Source: Luteimonas sp. FCS-9
GTDB lineage: Bacteria; Pseudomonadota; Gammaproteobacteria; Xanthomonadales; Xanthomonadaceae
Length of the DNA: 64,000 nucleotides
NCBI RefSeq assembly: GCF_001014645.1
Contig: NZ_LASZ01000018.1
Coordinates: 1 to 64,000, forward strand
Reading direction: 5' to 3'
The translations under genes and the position numbers were made by a program. A model generated the notes under the pieces. It did no database searches and had not been told where the DNA came from. It saw nothing but the letters and a program-made list of their open reading frames with translations. This document shows, piece by piece, positions 8,406-17,511 of this stretch (its first letter is position 1; each line of letters opens with the position of its first letter).

Positions 8406-8951
8406 ATGAGCGGCTACTGCGACTCCGCGCCCGGCCATCCGCTGCACGGGCCCTACCACGCCACCGAGTACGGCTTCCCGCAACGCGAGGAGGCGGTGCT
8501 GTTCGAGCGCCTGCTGCTGGAGATCAACCAGGCCGGCCTGAGCTGGGAGACGGTGCTGCGCAAGCGTGCGGGCTTCCGCGCCGCCTACGACGGCTTCGAC
8601 GTCGACGCCGTCGCCGGCTACGGCGATGCCGACCGCGCCCGGCTGATGGCCGACGCGGCAATCATCCGCAACCGGCTCAAGATCGACGCGGCGATCCACA
8701 ACGCCCGGGTCGTGCAGCGCATGCGCGACACCCATGGCGGCTTCGCGGCGTGGCTGGACGCGCATGCGCACGAGGATGGCCGCCCGCGCGACAAGGCCTC
8801 GTGGGTGAAGCTGTTCAAGCGCACGTTCCGCTTCACCGGCGGCGAGATCACCGGCGAATTCTTGATGAGCCTGGGCTACCTGCCCGGCGCGCACCGGCCG
8901 GATTGCCCGGTGATGGACGACATCGCGCGGGCACGGCAGGCCGCGTGCTGA
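8406..8951 (+). CDS. tag: DNA-3-methyladenine glycosylase I
   Basis: This 181-aa base-excision enzyme removes 3-methyladenine from alkylated DNA. The conserved segments are YHATEYGFP (usually YHD-x-EWG), LLLEINQAGLSWETVL-x-KR, IIRNRLKI with INA-like HNAR, and FLMSLGYLPGAH. The structural zinc site of the family is supplied by Cys5, His18 and the C-terminal H-x3-C of AHRPDC, all present. The usual EWG is changed to EYG. No Shine-Dalgarno is visible; a -10-like TATCCT lies six bases before the ATG. Confidence 0.93.
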   Translation: MSGYCDSAPGHPLHGPYHATEYGFPQREEAVLFERLLLEINQAGLSWETVLRKRAGFRAAYDGFDVDAVAGYGDADRARLMADAAIIRNRLKIDAAIHNARVVQRMRDTHGGFAAWLDAHAHEDGRPRDKASWVKLFKRTFRFTGGEITGEFLMSLGYLPGAHRPDCPVMDDIARARQAAC

Positions 8952-8988
8952 CGACGCCGCGCGGACCGCGGTCCCAGCCCGTGCCCCC

Positions 8989-9017
8989 CTGTAGGAGCGC
9001 GCTCGCGCGCGCCTACG
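8989..9017. repeat. Dispersed palindromic repeat, single copy
   Basis: CTGTAGGAGCGCGCTCGCGC followed by GCGCCTACG forms one compact palindrome (GTAGG at one end, CCTAC at the other) just downstream of tag. It is the same unit as the pairs at 5675, 20903 and 34417. Confidence 0.8.
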
Positions 9018-9063
9018 ACGGGGAACGTCCCGTCCGACGGGAAGATGCATCGGCCCGAACGCA

Positions 9064-9087
9064 TTCCGGCCGCTTGCGCGGCCGGAA
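9064..9087. terminator. Bidirectional terminator-like hairpin between tag and sod
   Basis: TTCCGGCCGC and GCGGCCGGAA form a perfect 10-bp stem with a TTGC loop between the convergent ends of tag and the superoxide dismutase gene. There is no clear T-run, so its efficiency as an intrinsic terminator is uncertain. Confidence 0.6.
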
Positions 9088-9113
9088 CGTTTGCGACACG
9101 GGGCGGTGCGGGC

Positions 9114-9740
9114 TCAGCCCTTGACCGCCGCCTGGTAGCGGCGCTCGACCTCGTTCCAGTCGACGACGTTGTAGAACGCGGCGATGTAGTCGGGGCGACG
9201 GTTCTGGTACTTGAGGTAGTACGCGTGCTCCCAGACGTCCAGGCCGAGGATCGGGGTGTTGCCCGAGCCCACGCCCTGCATCAGCGGGTTGTCCTGGTTG
9301 GCGCTGCTCTCGACCTTCAGCGTGCCGGCCTTGTCGACCGACAGCCAGGCCCAGCCGCTGCCGAAGCGGCTGATCGCGGCCTTCGTGAAGGCCTCCTTGA
9401 ACGCGTCGAAGCCGCCGAGGTCGCTGTCGATGTGCTTGGCGACATCGCCGACCGGCGCGCCGCCGCCGTCGGGCGACATCACCGTCCAGAACAGCGAGTG
9501 ATTGGCGTGGCCGCCGGCGTTGTTGCGCAGCGGGCCGCGCTTGTCCTCGGGCAGCTTGTCGAGGTTGGCCACCAGCTCCTCGACCGGGCGGTCGGCCCAC
9601 TCGGTGCCTTCCAGCGCCGCGTTGGCGTTGTTGATGTAGGTCTGGTGGTGCTTGGTGTGATGGATCTCCATCGTCTTGGCGTCGATGTGCGGCTCGAGCG
9701 CGTCGTAGGCGTAGCCAAGTTCGGGAAGGGTGTAGGCCAT
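9114..9740 (-). CDS. sodA: Superoxide dismutase, Mn-type
   Basis: This 208-aa cytoplasmic enzyme dismutates superoxide. The metal ligands are visible: His27 in EIHHTKHH, His81 in [10 protein letters not shown], and the Asp and His of DVWEHAYY. Residues that separate Mn from Fe enzymes favour Mn: Gly77 in GGH, rather than the Gln of iron enzymes, and a Gln in SANQDNPL. A cambialistic enzyme cannot be excluded. The ATG at 9740 is preceded by a strong GAGGAG ribosome site; the longer frame adds unlike residues. Confidence 0.95.
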   Translation of the reverse strand: MAYTLPELGYAYDALEPHIDAKTMEIHHTKHHQTYINNANAALEGTEWADRPVEELVANLDKLPEDKRGPLRNNAGGHANHSLFWTVMSPDGGGAPVGDVAKHIDSDLGGFDAFKEAFTKAAISRFGSGWAWLSVDKAGTLKVESSANQDNPLMQGVGSGNTPILGLDVWEHAYYLKYQNRRPDYIAAFYNVVDWNEVERRYQAAVKG

Positions 9741-9892
9741 CAGCGGAACTCCTCTGGATGAATGCGCCATTGTCCCCCGGCGGGGGTCAAACTGGCGACA
9801 AGGCGGGGCCACGATACGCGCAGCGCGCGACGCATCGCGACAACGCAGCGTTTCGCGGCGCGCCCCCGCACGCGCGGGGACACGCCGGGCGA

Positions 9893-10672
9893 TCAGCGGA
9901 TCTGCGCCTGGATGCGCTGTGCGCGCCGGGCCGGATCGGGATGGCTGGACAGCATGTCGGCCTTCGGGCCGCCGTCGTCGAGCTTCTGCAGCGCGGTCAC
10001 GGCCGCCTGCGCGTTGAAGCCCCCGCGCTGCAGCAGCCCCAGGCCGTAGCCGTCGGACTCGAGTTCGTTGGACTGCGAATGCTGCGCCTTGACCACCTCC
10101 TCGACCACGCCGCCGAGCTCCGACGAGGCCAGCCGGCCTGCCGCGTTGTTGGTGCTGGCCACGCCCTTGCGCGCAGCCTGGGCGAGATAGGCGGTGCGGA
10201 AGCGCGCCTTGCTGTGGCCATGCTTGACGTGGCCGATCTCGTGGCCGATGACGAAGCGCAGTTCGTCGTCGTCCATCTTGTCCATCAGCCCGCTGAACAC
10301 CCGGACCGAGCCGTCGGGCAGCGCGAAGGCGTTGATCTCCGGCGTGCGGTAGACCTTGAAGTTGAGGTCCAGCCCGGCGTCGTTCTCCCAGCCGGCGACC
10401 AGCTTGGCCAGCCGCTGCGCGTAGGGGTCGCTGTCGGGCGCGACGAGGTTCTCGGCGTCGTAGGCGGCCGCGGCCTCGGCGCCGAGCGTGGCGATGTCGG
10501 CGTCGTTGAGCGTCAGGCCCTTGACGACGTCGCTGCCGACGTCCAGCGCGGTCTGCGCCCGGCCGCCGCCCAGGCCCTTGAGGCGGTCGAGCGCGCTCTG
10601 CGCGTGCGCGGCGGAGACGGCCGCGGCCAGCAGCGAGACGGCCAGGACGCAGCGGGGAACGAAGTGATGCAT
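9893..10672 (-). CDS. Exported M48-family metalloprotease
   Basis: This 259-aa zinc metallopeptidase is probably periplasmic. It has a signal peptide with likely cleavage after AHA at residue 24, the zinc motif HEIGH (His144 to His148), and a downstream Glu ligand in NELESDGYG. It resembles the single-domain BepA/LoiP-like proteases that act in outer-membrane protein quality control, but lacks a TPR domain. The C-terminal [13 protein letters not shown] is typical of the group. The ribosome site AAGGAAG precedes the ATG at 10672. It precedes sod on the same strand with a 152-bp gap, probably a separate transcript. Confidence 0.88.
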   Translation of the reverse strand: MHHFVPRCVLAVSLLAAAVSAAHAQSALDRLKGLGGGRAQTALDVGSDVVKGLTLNDADIATLGAEAAAAYDAENLVAPDSDPYAQRLAKLVAGWENDAGLDLNFKVYRTPEINAFALPDGSVRVFSGLMDKMDDDELRFVIGHEIGHVKHGHSKARFRTAYLAQAARKGVASTNNAAGRLASSELGGVVEEVVKAQHSQSNELESDGYGLGLLQRGGFNAQAAVTALQKLDDGGPKADMLSSHPDPARRAQRIQAQIR

Positions 10673-10784
10673 GGGGCTTCCTTGTGAAGGGACACGGATC
10701 GGAGGGCGCGCGGATGGCCGCCGCGCCGCGGATTCTCGACGGCGGCGCGGGTGCCGATCAAGCGCCGCGTCGCCGGCAGCGGCG

Positions 10785-11915
10785 TCAGCGCGCCTCGGCG
10801 ACCTCCACCCCGTCCAGCCCCTGCGCCAGCGTGCGCGCGTCGCCGCCCTGGGCGAGCTTGATGCGCAGCCGCACCTCGTTGGCCGAATCGGCGTAGCGCA
10901 GCGCGTCCTCGTAGGAGATCTCGCCGGCCTGGTAGAGCTCGAACAGCGACTGGTCGAAGGTCTTCATGCCCAGGTTGGTCGAGTCCTTCATGATCTCCTT
11001 GAGCTTGTGGATCTCGCCGTCGCGGATGTAGTCCTGCACCAGCGGCGTGCCGAGCAGGATCTCCATCGCAGCGCGCCGGCCCTTGCCGTCGGGCGTGGGG
11101 ATCAGCTGCTGGGCGATGACGCCCTTGAGGTTGAGCGACAGGTCCATCAGCAGCTGGCCGCGCCGGTCCTCGGGGAAGAAGTTGATGATCCGGTCCATCG
11201 CCTGGTTGGCGTTGTTGGCGTGCAGCGTGCACAGCACCAGGTGTCCGGTCTCGGCGAACGCGATCGCGTGGTTCATGCCCTCGCGCGTGCGCACCTCGCC
11301 GATCATGATCACGTCCGGCGCCTGGCGCAGCGTGTTCTTCAGCGCGGCCTCCCAGCTGTCGGTGTCGATGCCGACCTCGCGCTGGGTGATGATGCAGCCG
11401 GCGTGCCGGTGCACGAACTCGATCGGGTCCTCGATCGTGATGATGTGCCCGGTCGAGTTCTGGTTGCGGTAGCCGATCATCGCGGCCAGCGACGTCGACT
11501 TGCCGGCGCCGGTGGCGCCGACCATGATCACGATGCCGCGCTTGGTCATCGCCAGCGTCTTGACCACCGGCGGCAGGTTCAGTTCCTCGATCGTCGGGAT
11601 GTGGGTCTCGATCCGGCGCAGCACCATGCCGACCTGGTTGCGCTGGTAGAAGCACGAGATGCGGAACCGGCCCACGCCCGAGACGCCGATCGCGAAGTTG
11701 CACTCGTGCGTGCGCTCGAACTCCTCGCGCTGCGGCGGCGTCATCACGTTGAGCACCATGTCGCGCGCCTGCTGCGGCGTGAGCGGCGTCTGCGTGACCG
11801 GCGAGATCTTGCCGTGCACCTTGATCGACGGCGGCAGCCCGGCGGTGATGAACAGGTCCGACGCCCGCTGGTGGGCCATCAGCTTGAGGAACGAGGTGAA
11901 GTCGAGGCTGCTCAC
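10785..11915 (-). CDS. pilU: Type IV pilus retraction ATPase PilU
   Basis: This 376-aa hexameric ATPase of the PilT/PilU class assists pilus retraction for twitching motility. It contains Walker A GATGAGKST (near residue 137), the Asp box IITIEDPIEF, Walker B VIMIGEVR and the His box TGHLVLCTLHANN. I chose GTG at 11915 because AAGGAG lies six bases upstream and the length then matches the family. A longer ATG frame (11966) would translate the intergenic GATTCGGGATT repeats as PIPNPGSEG. It lies 130 bp downstream of pilT on the same strand. Confidence 0.95.
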   Translation of the reverse strand: MSSLDFTSFLKLMAHQRASDLFITAGLPPSIKVHGKISPVTQTPLTPQQARDMVLNVMTPPQREEFERTHECNFAIGVSGVGRFRISCFYQRNQVGMVLRRIETHIPTIEELNLPPVVKTLAMTKRGIVIMVGATGAGKSTSLAAMIGYRNQNSTGHIITIEDPIEFVHRHAGCIITQREVGIDTDSWEAALKNTLRQAPDVIMIGEVRTREGMNHAIAFAETGHLVLCTLHANNANQAMDRIINFFPEDRRGQLLMDLSLNLKGVIAQQLIPTPDGKGRRAAMEILLGTPLVQDYIRDGEIHKLKEIMKDSTNLGMKTFDQSLFELYQAGEISYEDALRYADSANEVRLRIKLAQGGDARTLAQGLDGVEVAEAR

Positions 11916-11929
11916 GAATGCTCCTTCGG

Positions 11930-12036
11930 AGCCGGGATTCGGGATTGGGGAGGCGGGATTCGCCATGGCGCATCCGTTCCGATCGCGAACCCTGGCCCTG
12001 TACCGAATCCCTAATCCCGAATTCCGAATCCCGGCG
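11930..12036. repeat. GATTCGGGATT-type inverted intergenic repeats between pilT and pilU
   Basis: CCGGGATTCGGGATTGGGG (about 11932-11951) and, about 55 bp away, GAATCCCTAATCCCGAATTC (about 12005-12024) followed by CGAATCCCGG form imperfect inverted repeats. Such GATTCGGGATT elements are common between Xanthomonadaceae genes. They could act as a hairpin that dampens or stabilises expression of pilU relative to pilT. Confidence 0.65.
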
Positions 12037-12045
12037 ACTTTTCGA

Positions 12046-13083
12046 TCATTCGAAAAGTCGCTTGTCCTTCGCGTATTCCTTCGCCTGCGCGCGGGCGACG
12101 ACGCCGCGCTTGACGAGGTCCTGGAGGTGCTGGTCGAGGGTCATCATGCCCGACTGCTGGCCGGTCTGGATCGCCGAGTACATCTGCGCGACCTTGTCCT
12201 CGCGGATCAGGTTCCGGATCGCCGGCGTGCCGACCATGATTTCCCACGCCGCGGTGCGGCCGCCGCCGACCTTCTTGAGCAGCGCCTGGGAGATCACCGC
12301 GCGCAAGCTTTCGGACAGCATCGAGCGCACCATCGCCTTCTCCCCGGCCGGGAACACGTCGATGATGCGGTCGATGGTCTTGGCGGCCGAACTGGTGTGC
12401 AGCGTGCCGAACACCAGGTGGCCGGTCTCGGCGGCGGTCAGCGCCAGGCGGATCGTCTCCAGGTCGCGCAGCTCGCCGACGAGGATGTAGTCCGGGTCCT
12501 CGCGCAGCGCCGAGCGCAGCGCCTCGTTGAAGCCGTGGGTGTCGCGGTGGACCTCGCGCTGGTTGACCAGGCACTTGTGCGAGGTATGCACGAACTCGAT
12601 CGGATCCTCGACCGAGAGGATGTGCGCGTATTCGTTCTTGTTGATGTGGTCGAGCATCGCCGCCAGCGTGGTCGACTTGCCCGAGCCGGTCGGCCCGGTC
12701 ACCAGGATCAGTCCCTGCGGCTGGTCGATCAGTTGGCGGAAGATCGGCGGGCAGTTCAGGTCCTCGAGCGTCAGCACCTCGGACGGGATCGTGCGGAACA
12801 CCGCGCCGGCGCCGCGGTTCTGGTTGAACGCGTTGACGCGGAAGCGCGCCAGCCCGGGAATCTCGAACGAGAAGTCGACCTCGAGGAACTCCTCGTAGTC
12901 GCGCCGCTGCTTGTCCGACATGATGTCGTAGATCAGCGCGTGGACCTGCTTGTGGTCGAGCGCGGGAATGTTGATGCGCCGCACGTCGCCGTCGACGCGG
13001 ATCATCGGCGGCAGGCCAGCCGACAGGTGCAGGTCGGAGGCCTTGTTCTTGACCGAGAACGCCAGCAGTTCGGCGATGTCCAT
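12046..13083 (-). CDS. pilT: Type IV pilus twitching motility ATPase PilT
   Basis: This 345-aa ATPase powers pilus retraction. It has an N-terminal PAS-like domain (about 1-100), Walker A GPTGSGKST near 131-139, the Asp box ILSVEDPIEFVH, Walker B DYILVGELRD, the His box TGHLVFGTLHTSSA and the PilT-specific motif AIRNLIRE, which is needed for retraction in family members. The ATG at 13083 has GAGGGA upstream and gives the standard length; a 390-aa frame is an overextension. It is divergent from proC across 164 bp. Confidence 0.97.
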   Translation of the reverse strand: MDIAELLAFSVKNKASDLHLSAGLPPMIRVDGDVRRINIPALDHKQVHALIYDIMSDKQRRDYEEFLEVDFSFEIPGLARFRVNAFNQNRGAGAVFRTIPSEVLTLEDLNCPPIFRQLIDQPQGLILVTGPTGSGKSTTLAAMLDHINKNEYAHILSVEDPIEFVHTSHKCLVNQREVHRDTHGFNEALRSALREDPDYILVGELRDLETIRLALTAAETGHLVFGTLHTSSAAKTIDRIIDVFPAGEKAMVRSMLSESLRAVISQALLKKVGGGRTAAWEIMVGTPAIRNLIREDKVAQMYSAIQTGQQSGMMTLDQHLQDLVKRGVVARAQAKEYAKDKRLFE

Positions 13084-13247
13084 GAAGTCCCTCGTGGTGG
13101 TCCGGCGGCGCCGCAGGCCGGCGGCGGCTGGCGCCTCCCGGTGTCCGGCGGCAGTATAGACCCGCCGTCGCGCGCCCGACGCCGGCGCCCCATGCCGCGC
13201 CGGCGCGGCCGTCGGCACCGCCCCCTTTCCACCGATCCGGACCGCCC

Positions 13248-14084
13248 ATGCCCCACGCTTCTCCTTCCGATGCCGCGACCGCCTTCATCGGCGGCGGCAA
13301 CATGGCGCGCAGCCTGATCGGTGGCCTGCTGTCGCGCGGCGCCGACCCGCACACGGTCCGCGTCGCCGATCCCAACGCCCCGGCTCGGGACGCGCTCGCG
13401 CGCGACTTCGGGGTGGCGACGTTCGAGACCGCCGACGCGGCCGTCGACGGCGCCGGGACCTGGGTGCTGGCGACCAAGCCCCAGGTGCTGCGCGGTGTCT
13501 GCGAGGCCCTGGCGCCACGCGCGGCGCAGGCACGGCCGCTGGTGCTGTCGATCGCGGCCGGCATCACCGCCGCGCAGATCGAACGCTGGCTCGGCGGCGA
13601 CGTCGCGGTCGTGCGCACGATGCCCAACACCCCCGCGCTGCTCGGCGCCGGCGTGACCGGGCTGTTCGCGAACGCACGCGTCGATGCGGCCGGACGTGCG
13701 CGCGCCGATGCGCTGCTGCGCAGCGCCGGCCCGACGGTCTGGATCGACGAGGAGGCGCGCATGGACGCGGTCACCGCGGTCTCGGGCAGCGGCCCGGCCT
13801 ACATCTTCCTGCTCGCCGAGGCGATGGAGGCGGCGGCCGTCGCCCAGGGCCTGCCGGCCGCCGACGCGCGCACGCTGGTGCTGCAGACCGTGCTCGGTGC
13901 GGCGCGCATGCTCGTCGAGGGCGACGAGGCCCCGGAGGCGCTGCGCCGGCGCGTGACCTCGCCCGGCGGCACCACGCAGGCGGCGATCGAGACCTTCGAA
14001 GCCGGCGGCCTGCGCGCGCTGGTCGCCGAGGCGATCGCCAGCGCCGCGCGCCGCGGCGCCGAACTGTCGGCCGCCAATGACTGA
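13248..14084 (+). CDS. proC: Pyrroline-5-carboxylate reductase
   Basis: This 278-aa NAD(P)H enzyme makes L-proline from pyrroline-5-carboxylate. The Rossmann motif FIGGGNMA is at residues 13-20. VLATKPQ, SIAAGI, RTMPNTPALLG-x-G and the signature near the C-terminus (SPGGTTQAAIETFE) are intact, as is the AVSGSGPAY segment that binds substrate. The ATG at 13248 has no strong ribosome site. Its end overlaps the next gene by 8 bp. In several related genomes a yggS-type PLP-binding gene sits beside proC; none is present here. Confidence 0.95.
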   Translation: MPHASPSDAATAFIGGGNMARSLIGGLLSRGADPHTVRVADPNAPARDALARDFGVATFETADAAVDGAGTWVLATKPQVLRGVCEALAPRAAQARPLVLSIAAGITAAQIERWLGGDVAVVRTMPNTPALLGAGVTGLFANARVDAAGRARADALLRSAGPTVWIDEEARMDAVTAVSGSGPAYIFLLAEAMEAAAVAQGLPAADARTLVLQTVLGAARMLVEGDEAPEALRRRVTSPGGTTQAAIETFEAGGLRALVAEAIASAARRGAELSAAND

Positions 14085-14544
14085 GCGCCGCCTGCCGCTC
14101 GCGGCCGCGATGGCGCTGGCGCTCGCCGCCTGCGGCGCCGGCCCGGCCGCGCCGCCCGCCGGCGGTGACGACGGCGCCGTCGCGATGCCCGAACGCGCGC
14201 TGCTCGGCACCGCCGAGGTCGAGGCCAGCGTCGTGCCGACCGCGCGCATCGGCGAAGCCGCGGCGCGCCAGTACGGCATCGACCGCGCCGACGACCGGGT
14301 GCTGGTGCTGGTCAGCGTCCGCGCCGGCGACACCGCACCGGCGGTGACCGTCTCCGGCCACGCCCGCGACTTGCGCGGCGTGCGCCAGACGCTGGACTTC
14401 GCGCCGGTGACCGTCGACGGCCACGTCGACCACGTCGCGACCGCGCATGCGACCGGCCCCGACACACTGCGGCTGGAGATCGGCGTCGCGGGTGCGGACG
14501 GTGCCCGCACCACACTGCGCTTCAGCCGCGAAATCCCGCGCTGA
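14077..14544 (+). CDS. DUF4426 lipoprotein
   Basis: This 155-aa protein has a lipoprotein signal peptide with the cysteine of LAAC at residue 19, then an Ala/Pro-rich linker. The domain resembles DUF4426: ARIGEAAARQYGIDRADDRVLVLVSV is close to the family pattern around ARQYGI-x-R. Function is unknown. It overlaps proC by 8 bp, the arrangement of the same family in related genomes, so the two are co-expressed. A palindrome at 14555-14572 follows. Confidence 0.8.
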   Translation: MTERRLPLAAAMALALAACGAGPAAPPAGGDDGAVAMPERALLGTAEVEASVVPTARIGEAAARQYGIDRADDRVLVLVSVRAGDTAPAVTVSGHARDLRGVRQTLDFAPVTVDGHVDHVATAHATGPDTLRLEIGVAGADGARTTLRFSREIPR

Positions 14545-14554
14545 CGCCAGCCGC

Positions 14555-14572
14555 GCGGCGCCCGGGCGCCGC
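14555..14572. terminator. GC-rich palindrome between convergent genes
   Basis: GCGGCGCCC followed directly by GGGCGCCGC is a perfect 18-bp palindrome between the ends of the DUF4426 gene and the next minus-strand gene. It is a possible bidirectional transcription stop, although no T-tract follows. Confidence 0.45.
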
Positions 14573-14599
14573 AGTCGTGCCGCGACGCCGGGTGATGCC

Positions 14600-15217
14600 T
14601 CAGTAGCCGACGCTGATGCGCCCGCGCGGGTGCGCGGGGCGCTCGATCTCGTCGGCGAAGGCGATGGCGTAGTCCTCCATCGAGATCGCACTGCGGCCCT
14701 GCGCATCGACCGGCAGGCTGTCGCTGCCGACACGGAACACGCCGGTGCGCTCGCCGGGCTCGAACACCGCGGCGGGCGAAACGAAGGTCCAGTCCAGGTC
14801 CTCGACCTCGCGCAGTGCCTGCAGGAACGTGCGCCCGGCGCCGGCCTCGGCGCGGTAGGCCTCGGGGAAATCGGGGGTGTCGATCAGCGCCACGCCCGGC
14901 GCGACCTCCAGGCTGCCGGCGCCGCCGACGACCAGCAGCCGGGGCACGCGGGCCGCGCGGACCGCGTCCACGACGACCTGCGCGGTCGGGCCGCCGTCGA
15001 AGCGGGTGGCGCTGACCACCGCGTCGTGGCCGGCCAGCAGCGGCGCGAGCGACTCGCTGCGCGAGGCGTCGGCGGACTGCAGGGTCAGGCCCGCCTGCGG
15101 CGGGACGTCGGCGGTGTTGCGGGCGATGCCGGTGACGCGGTGCCCGCGCGCGAGCAGCTCGCGTGCGATGCGCGACCCGGCCCGGCCGGTCGCGCCGAGG
15201 ATGGCGATGCGCTGCAT
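14600..15217 (-). CDS. NAD(P)-binding oxidoreductase (NmrA/YwnB-like)
   Basis: This 205-aa atypical short-chain dehydrogenase-like protein has the nucleotide-binding motif LGATGRAGSRIA at residues 6-17. Other features are DAVVSATRFDGG, LLVVGGAGSLEV and DWTFVSPAAVFEPGERTG. It matches the NAD(P)H-binding YwnB/BLVRB-like group, in which the substrate is usually unknown. The start ATG at 15217 begins directly with the fold (MQRIAIL); the 10-residue extension upstream is unlike the family. Confidence 0.82.
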   Translation of the reverse strand: MQRIAILGATGRAGSRIARELLARGHRVTGIARNTADVPPQAGLTLQSADASRSESLAPLLAGHDAVVSATRFDGGPTAQVVVDAVRAARVPRLLVVGGAGSLEVAPGVALIDTPDFPEAYRAEAGAGRTFLQALREVEDLDWTFVSPAAVFEPGERTGVFRVGSDSLPVDAQGRSAISMEDYAIAFADEIERPAHPRGRISVGY

Positions 15218-15337
15218 GGGGAATCTCGAAGGGTGGGGGACCGCCATGCTAGGTCGCGTGCCGGCGCGGCGGGATGACGGCCGCGCAAAGCAGCGTTCCG
15301 TCTCCGGACCGTCGCGGGACGCCCTCGGATGCGAGGT

Positions 15338-15946
15338 CTACGGGTACAGCATCCGCTTGCGGCACGCCCCGGTGGCATCGCACACATAGAGCCAGCGCTC
15401 GTGCAGCCGGTAGTCGGCGCCGTACCAGAACTCCATGCGGTCGGGACGCACGCGCAGCCCCGACCAGCGCGGCGGGCGCGGCACGTCGCGGCCGTCGAAC
15501 TCGCGCGCGACCTCGTCGAGCCGCTGTTCGAACGTGGCGCGCCCGTCGAGTTCCTCCGACTGCCGCGACGCCCACGCGCCGAGCTGGCTGCCGCGCGGCC
15601 GCGAGGCGAAGTAGGCGTCGGCCTCGTCGTCCTCGACGATCACCACCGGCCCCTCGATCCGCACCTGCACGCCATGGCGCACGCGCGGCCAGTGGAACAG
15701 CAGCGCCGCCTGCGGGTTGTCCTGCAGTTCGCGGCCCTTGCGGCCGTCGAGATGGGTGTAGAACACGAAGCCGCGCTCGTCCCAGGCCTTGAGCAGCACG
15801 ATGCGTGCCGACGGGCGCCCGTCGAGGGCGGCGGTGGCCACGGTCATCGCGGTGCGGTCGGGCTCGCCGGCCGCGCCGGCCTCCTCGAACAACGCGGCGA
15901 ACGTGGACAGAGCTTCGGTCAGCAATGCGGCGCAGGGCGTGGTCAT
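15338..15946 (-). CDS. pdxH: Pyridoxamine/pyridoxine 5'-phosphate oxidase
   Basis: This 202-aa FMN enzyme forms pyridoxal 5'-phosphate. The family hallmarks are present: [52 protein letters not shown], the [16 protein letters not shown] motif that contacts FMN and substrate, and the C-terminal RPDRMEFW and RLHER segments. The usual ending is changed slightly (RKRMLYP instead of RLYP). The ATG at 15946 has a weak CGGGG site upstream. Confidence 0.95.
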   Translation of the reverse strand: MTTPCAALLTEALSTFAALFEEAGAAGEPDRTAMTVATAALDGRPSARIVLLKAWDERGFVFYTHLDGRKGRELQDNPQAALLFHWPRVRHGVQVRIEGPVVIVEDDEADAYFASRPRGSQLGAWASRQSEELDGRATFEQRLDEVAREFDGRDVPRPPRWSGLRVRPDRMEFWYGADYRLHERWLYVCDATGACRKRMLYP

Positions 15947-16024
15947 GCCCCGATCATCGCGCCGCCGCGCCGCGATGTCGAACCCCGGCCGGCGCGGTCG
16001 CCGCGGACGGGCACGGGCTCGGGG

Positions 16025-16030
16025 TATCGT
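16025..16030 (+). promoter_or_regulatory. -10-like TATCGT six bases before the kinase ATG
   Basis: TATCGT ends exactly six bases before the ATG at 16037, as at yqgE, tag, aroK, yceI and sdaA. Confidence 0.45.
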
Positions 16031-16036
16031 GGCGCG

Positions 16037-16840
16037 ATGGCCGATTCCCCACCCGCGCAGTGGCCCGCGGCGCTCGTCGCCGGCGTGCTCGACGATGCCC
16101 TGGGCCACGCCGCACGCGTGCTCGGCATCAGCGGGCTGCAGGGCACCGGCAAGTCGACGCTGGCCGCGCAGCTCGCCGATGCCGCCGCCGCGCGCGGCCT
16201 GCCGGTCGCGACGCTCTCGCTCGACGACCTCTACCTCGACCGCGATGCGCGCCGGACGCTGGCGCGCACCGTGCACCCGCTGCTGGCCACGCGCGGCCCG
16301 CCGGGGACGCACGAGGTCGCGCTGGGCTGCGCGCTGCTCGACACGCTGCGCGCCGGCGGCACGGCGCGGCTGCCCCGCTTCGACAAGCGCACCGACACCC
16401 GGCGGCCGGCCGCCGACGGACCGGTCGCCGGTCCGGTCGCGCTGACGATCTTCGAGGGCTGGTGCCTGGGCGCGAGACCCGAGCCGGCGGCCGCGCTGAC
16501 CACGCCGATCAACGCGCTCGAACGCGACGAGGACCCGGACGGCACCTGGCGCCGCTGGTGCAACGCCGCGCTCGAACGCGACTACCCCGCGCTGTGGCGA
16601 CGCGTGGACCGGCTGCTGTTCCTGCAGCCGCCGGGCTTCGACGTGGTGCCGGCCTGGCGCTGGCAGCAGGAGCAGGCCCTGCGGGCAGGCGCGCCCGGCG
16701 GCGGCATGACCCGCGCGCAGGTCGGGCGCTTCGTGCAGCACTACGAGCGCGTCAGCCGGCAGGCGTTGCGAACGTTGCCGGCGCTGGCCGACGTGGTGAT
16801 CTCGCTGGACGCGCAGCGCCGACCGATCGCCCTACGGTGA
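16037..16840 (+). CDS. P-loop kinase, D-glycerate 3-kinase-like (COG4240 type)
   Basis: This 267-aa P-loop kinase has Walker [15 protein letters not shown] (near residue 35), the kinase Asp segment LSLDDLYL and the [10 protein letters not shown] motif. This set is typical of the GLYK/Tda10 group, related to uridine and pantothenate kinases. Also typical is the [10 protein letters not shown] segment with a following GGMT and RFVQHYERV. Plant relatives phosphorylate D-glycerate, but the bacterial substrate is not proven. It is divergent from pdxH and is followed by aroK after 52 bp. Confidence 0.85.
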   Translation: MADSPPAQWPAALVAGVLDDALGHAARVLGISGLQGTGKSTLAAQLADAAAARGLPVATLSLDDLYLDRDARRTLARTVHPLLATRGPPGTHEVALGCALLDTLRAGGTARLPRFDKRTDTRRPAADGPVAGPVALTIFEGWCLGARPEPAAALTTPINALERDEDPDGTWRRWCNAALERDYPALWRRVDRLLFLQPPGFDVVPAWRWQQEQALRAGAPGGGMTRAQVGRFVQHYERVSRQALRTLPALADVVISLDAQRRPIALR

Positions 16841-16880
16841 GCCGGCGCACAGCGCGCGCCGGCGCCGTGCGCGCCGCTGC

Positions 16881-16886
16881 TAGGAT
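16881..16886 (+). promoter_or_regulatory. -10-like TAGGAT six bases before aroK ATG
   Basis: TAGGAT is preceded by TGC (an extended -10) and ends six bases before the ATG at 16893, so an mRNA starting here would have no leader. Confidence 0.5.
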
Positions 16887-16892
16887 TCGGCC

Positions 16893-17450
16893 ATGCATTC
16901 CGCCCCCAACCTCGTGCTCGTCGGTCCGATGGGCGCCGGCAAGTCCTCGATCGGCCGCCGCCTGGCGGCCCGGTTCGGACTGGCGTTCGTCGACGTCGAC
17001 CACGAGATCGAGGTCCGGACCGGTGCGACGATCGCCACGATCTTCGACTGCGAGGGCGAGGCGGGCTTCCGCGCGCGCGAGCAGGCGGCGCTGGCGGCGG
17101 TCCTCGAGGGCGAGCGCCGGATCGTCGCGACCGGCGGCGGCGCGGTGCTCGATGCCGACAACCGCCGGCGCATGCGCGCGCGCGGGTTCGTCGTCCACAT
17201 GCACGCCGACGTCGAGACCCAGCTCGCCCGGCTCGCCCGCGACCGGGCGCGGCCGCTGATCGCCGGCGACGACCGGGCCGGCGTGCTGCATCGCCTGGCG
17301 CAGGCGCGGGCGCCGCTGTACGCCGAGGTCGCGCACCTGCGCTTCGACACCGGCGCCTATGGCTGCCCCGAGGCCGCCGCCGCGCTCGGCCACCTGGTCG
17401 AGACCCACTGGCGACCGCCGGGCGCGCCGCACGTCGCGGCCCCCGCGTGA
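16893..17450 (+). CDS. aroK: Shikimate kinase
   Basis: This 185-aa enzyme phosphorylates shikimate in aromatic amino-acid synthesis. Walker A is GPMGAGKSS (11-19), the substrate Asp lies in VDVDHEIE, the glycine-rich motif is ATGGGAVL, and the lid carries RDRARPLI. The gene is followed by aroB after 61 bp, the classical aroKB pair. No ribosome site is evident; TAGGAT lies six bases before the ATG. Confidence 0.96.
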   Translation: MHSAPNLVLVGPMGAGKSSIGRRLAARFGLAFVDVDHEIEVRTGATIATIFDCEGEAGFRAREQAALAAVLEGERRIVATGGGAVLDADNRRRMRARGFVVHMHADVETQLARLARDRARPLIAGDDRAGVLHRLAQARAPLYAEVAHLRFDTGAYGCPEAAAALGHLVETHWRPPGAPHVAAPA

Positions 17451-17511
17451 ACGCGCGCCCCGTCCTCCCCCACCCCTGCGCCGCTCGCGGCGCACGATGA
17501 GAAGTCCGTCC

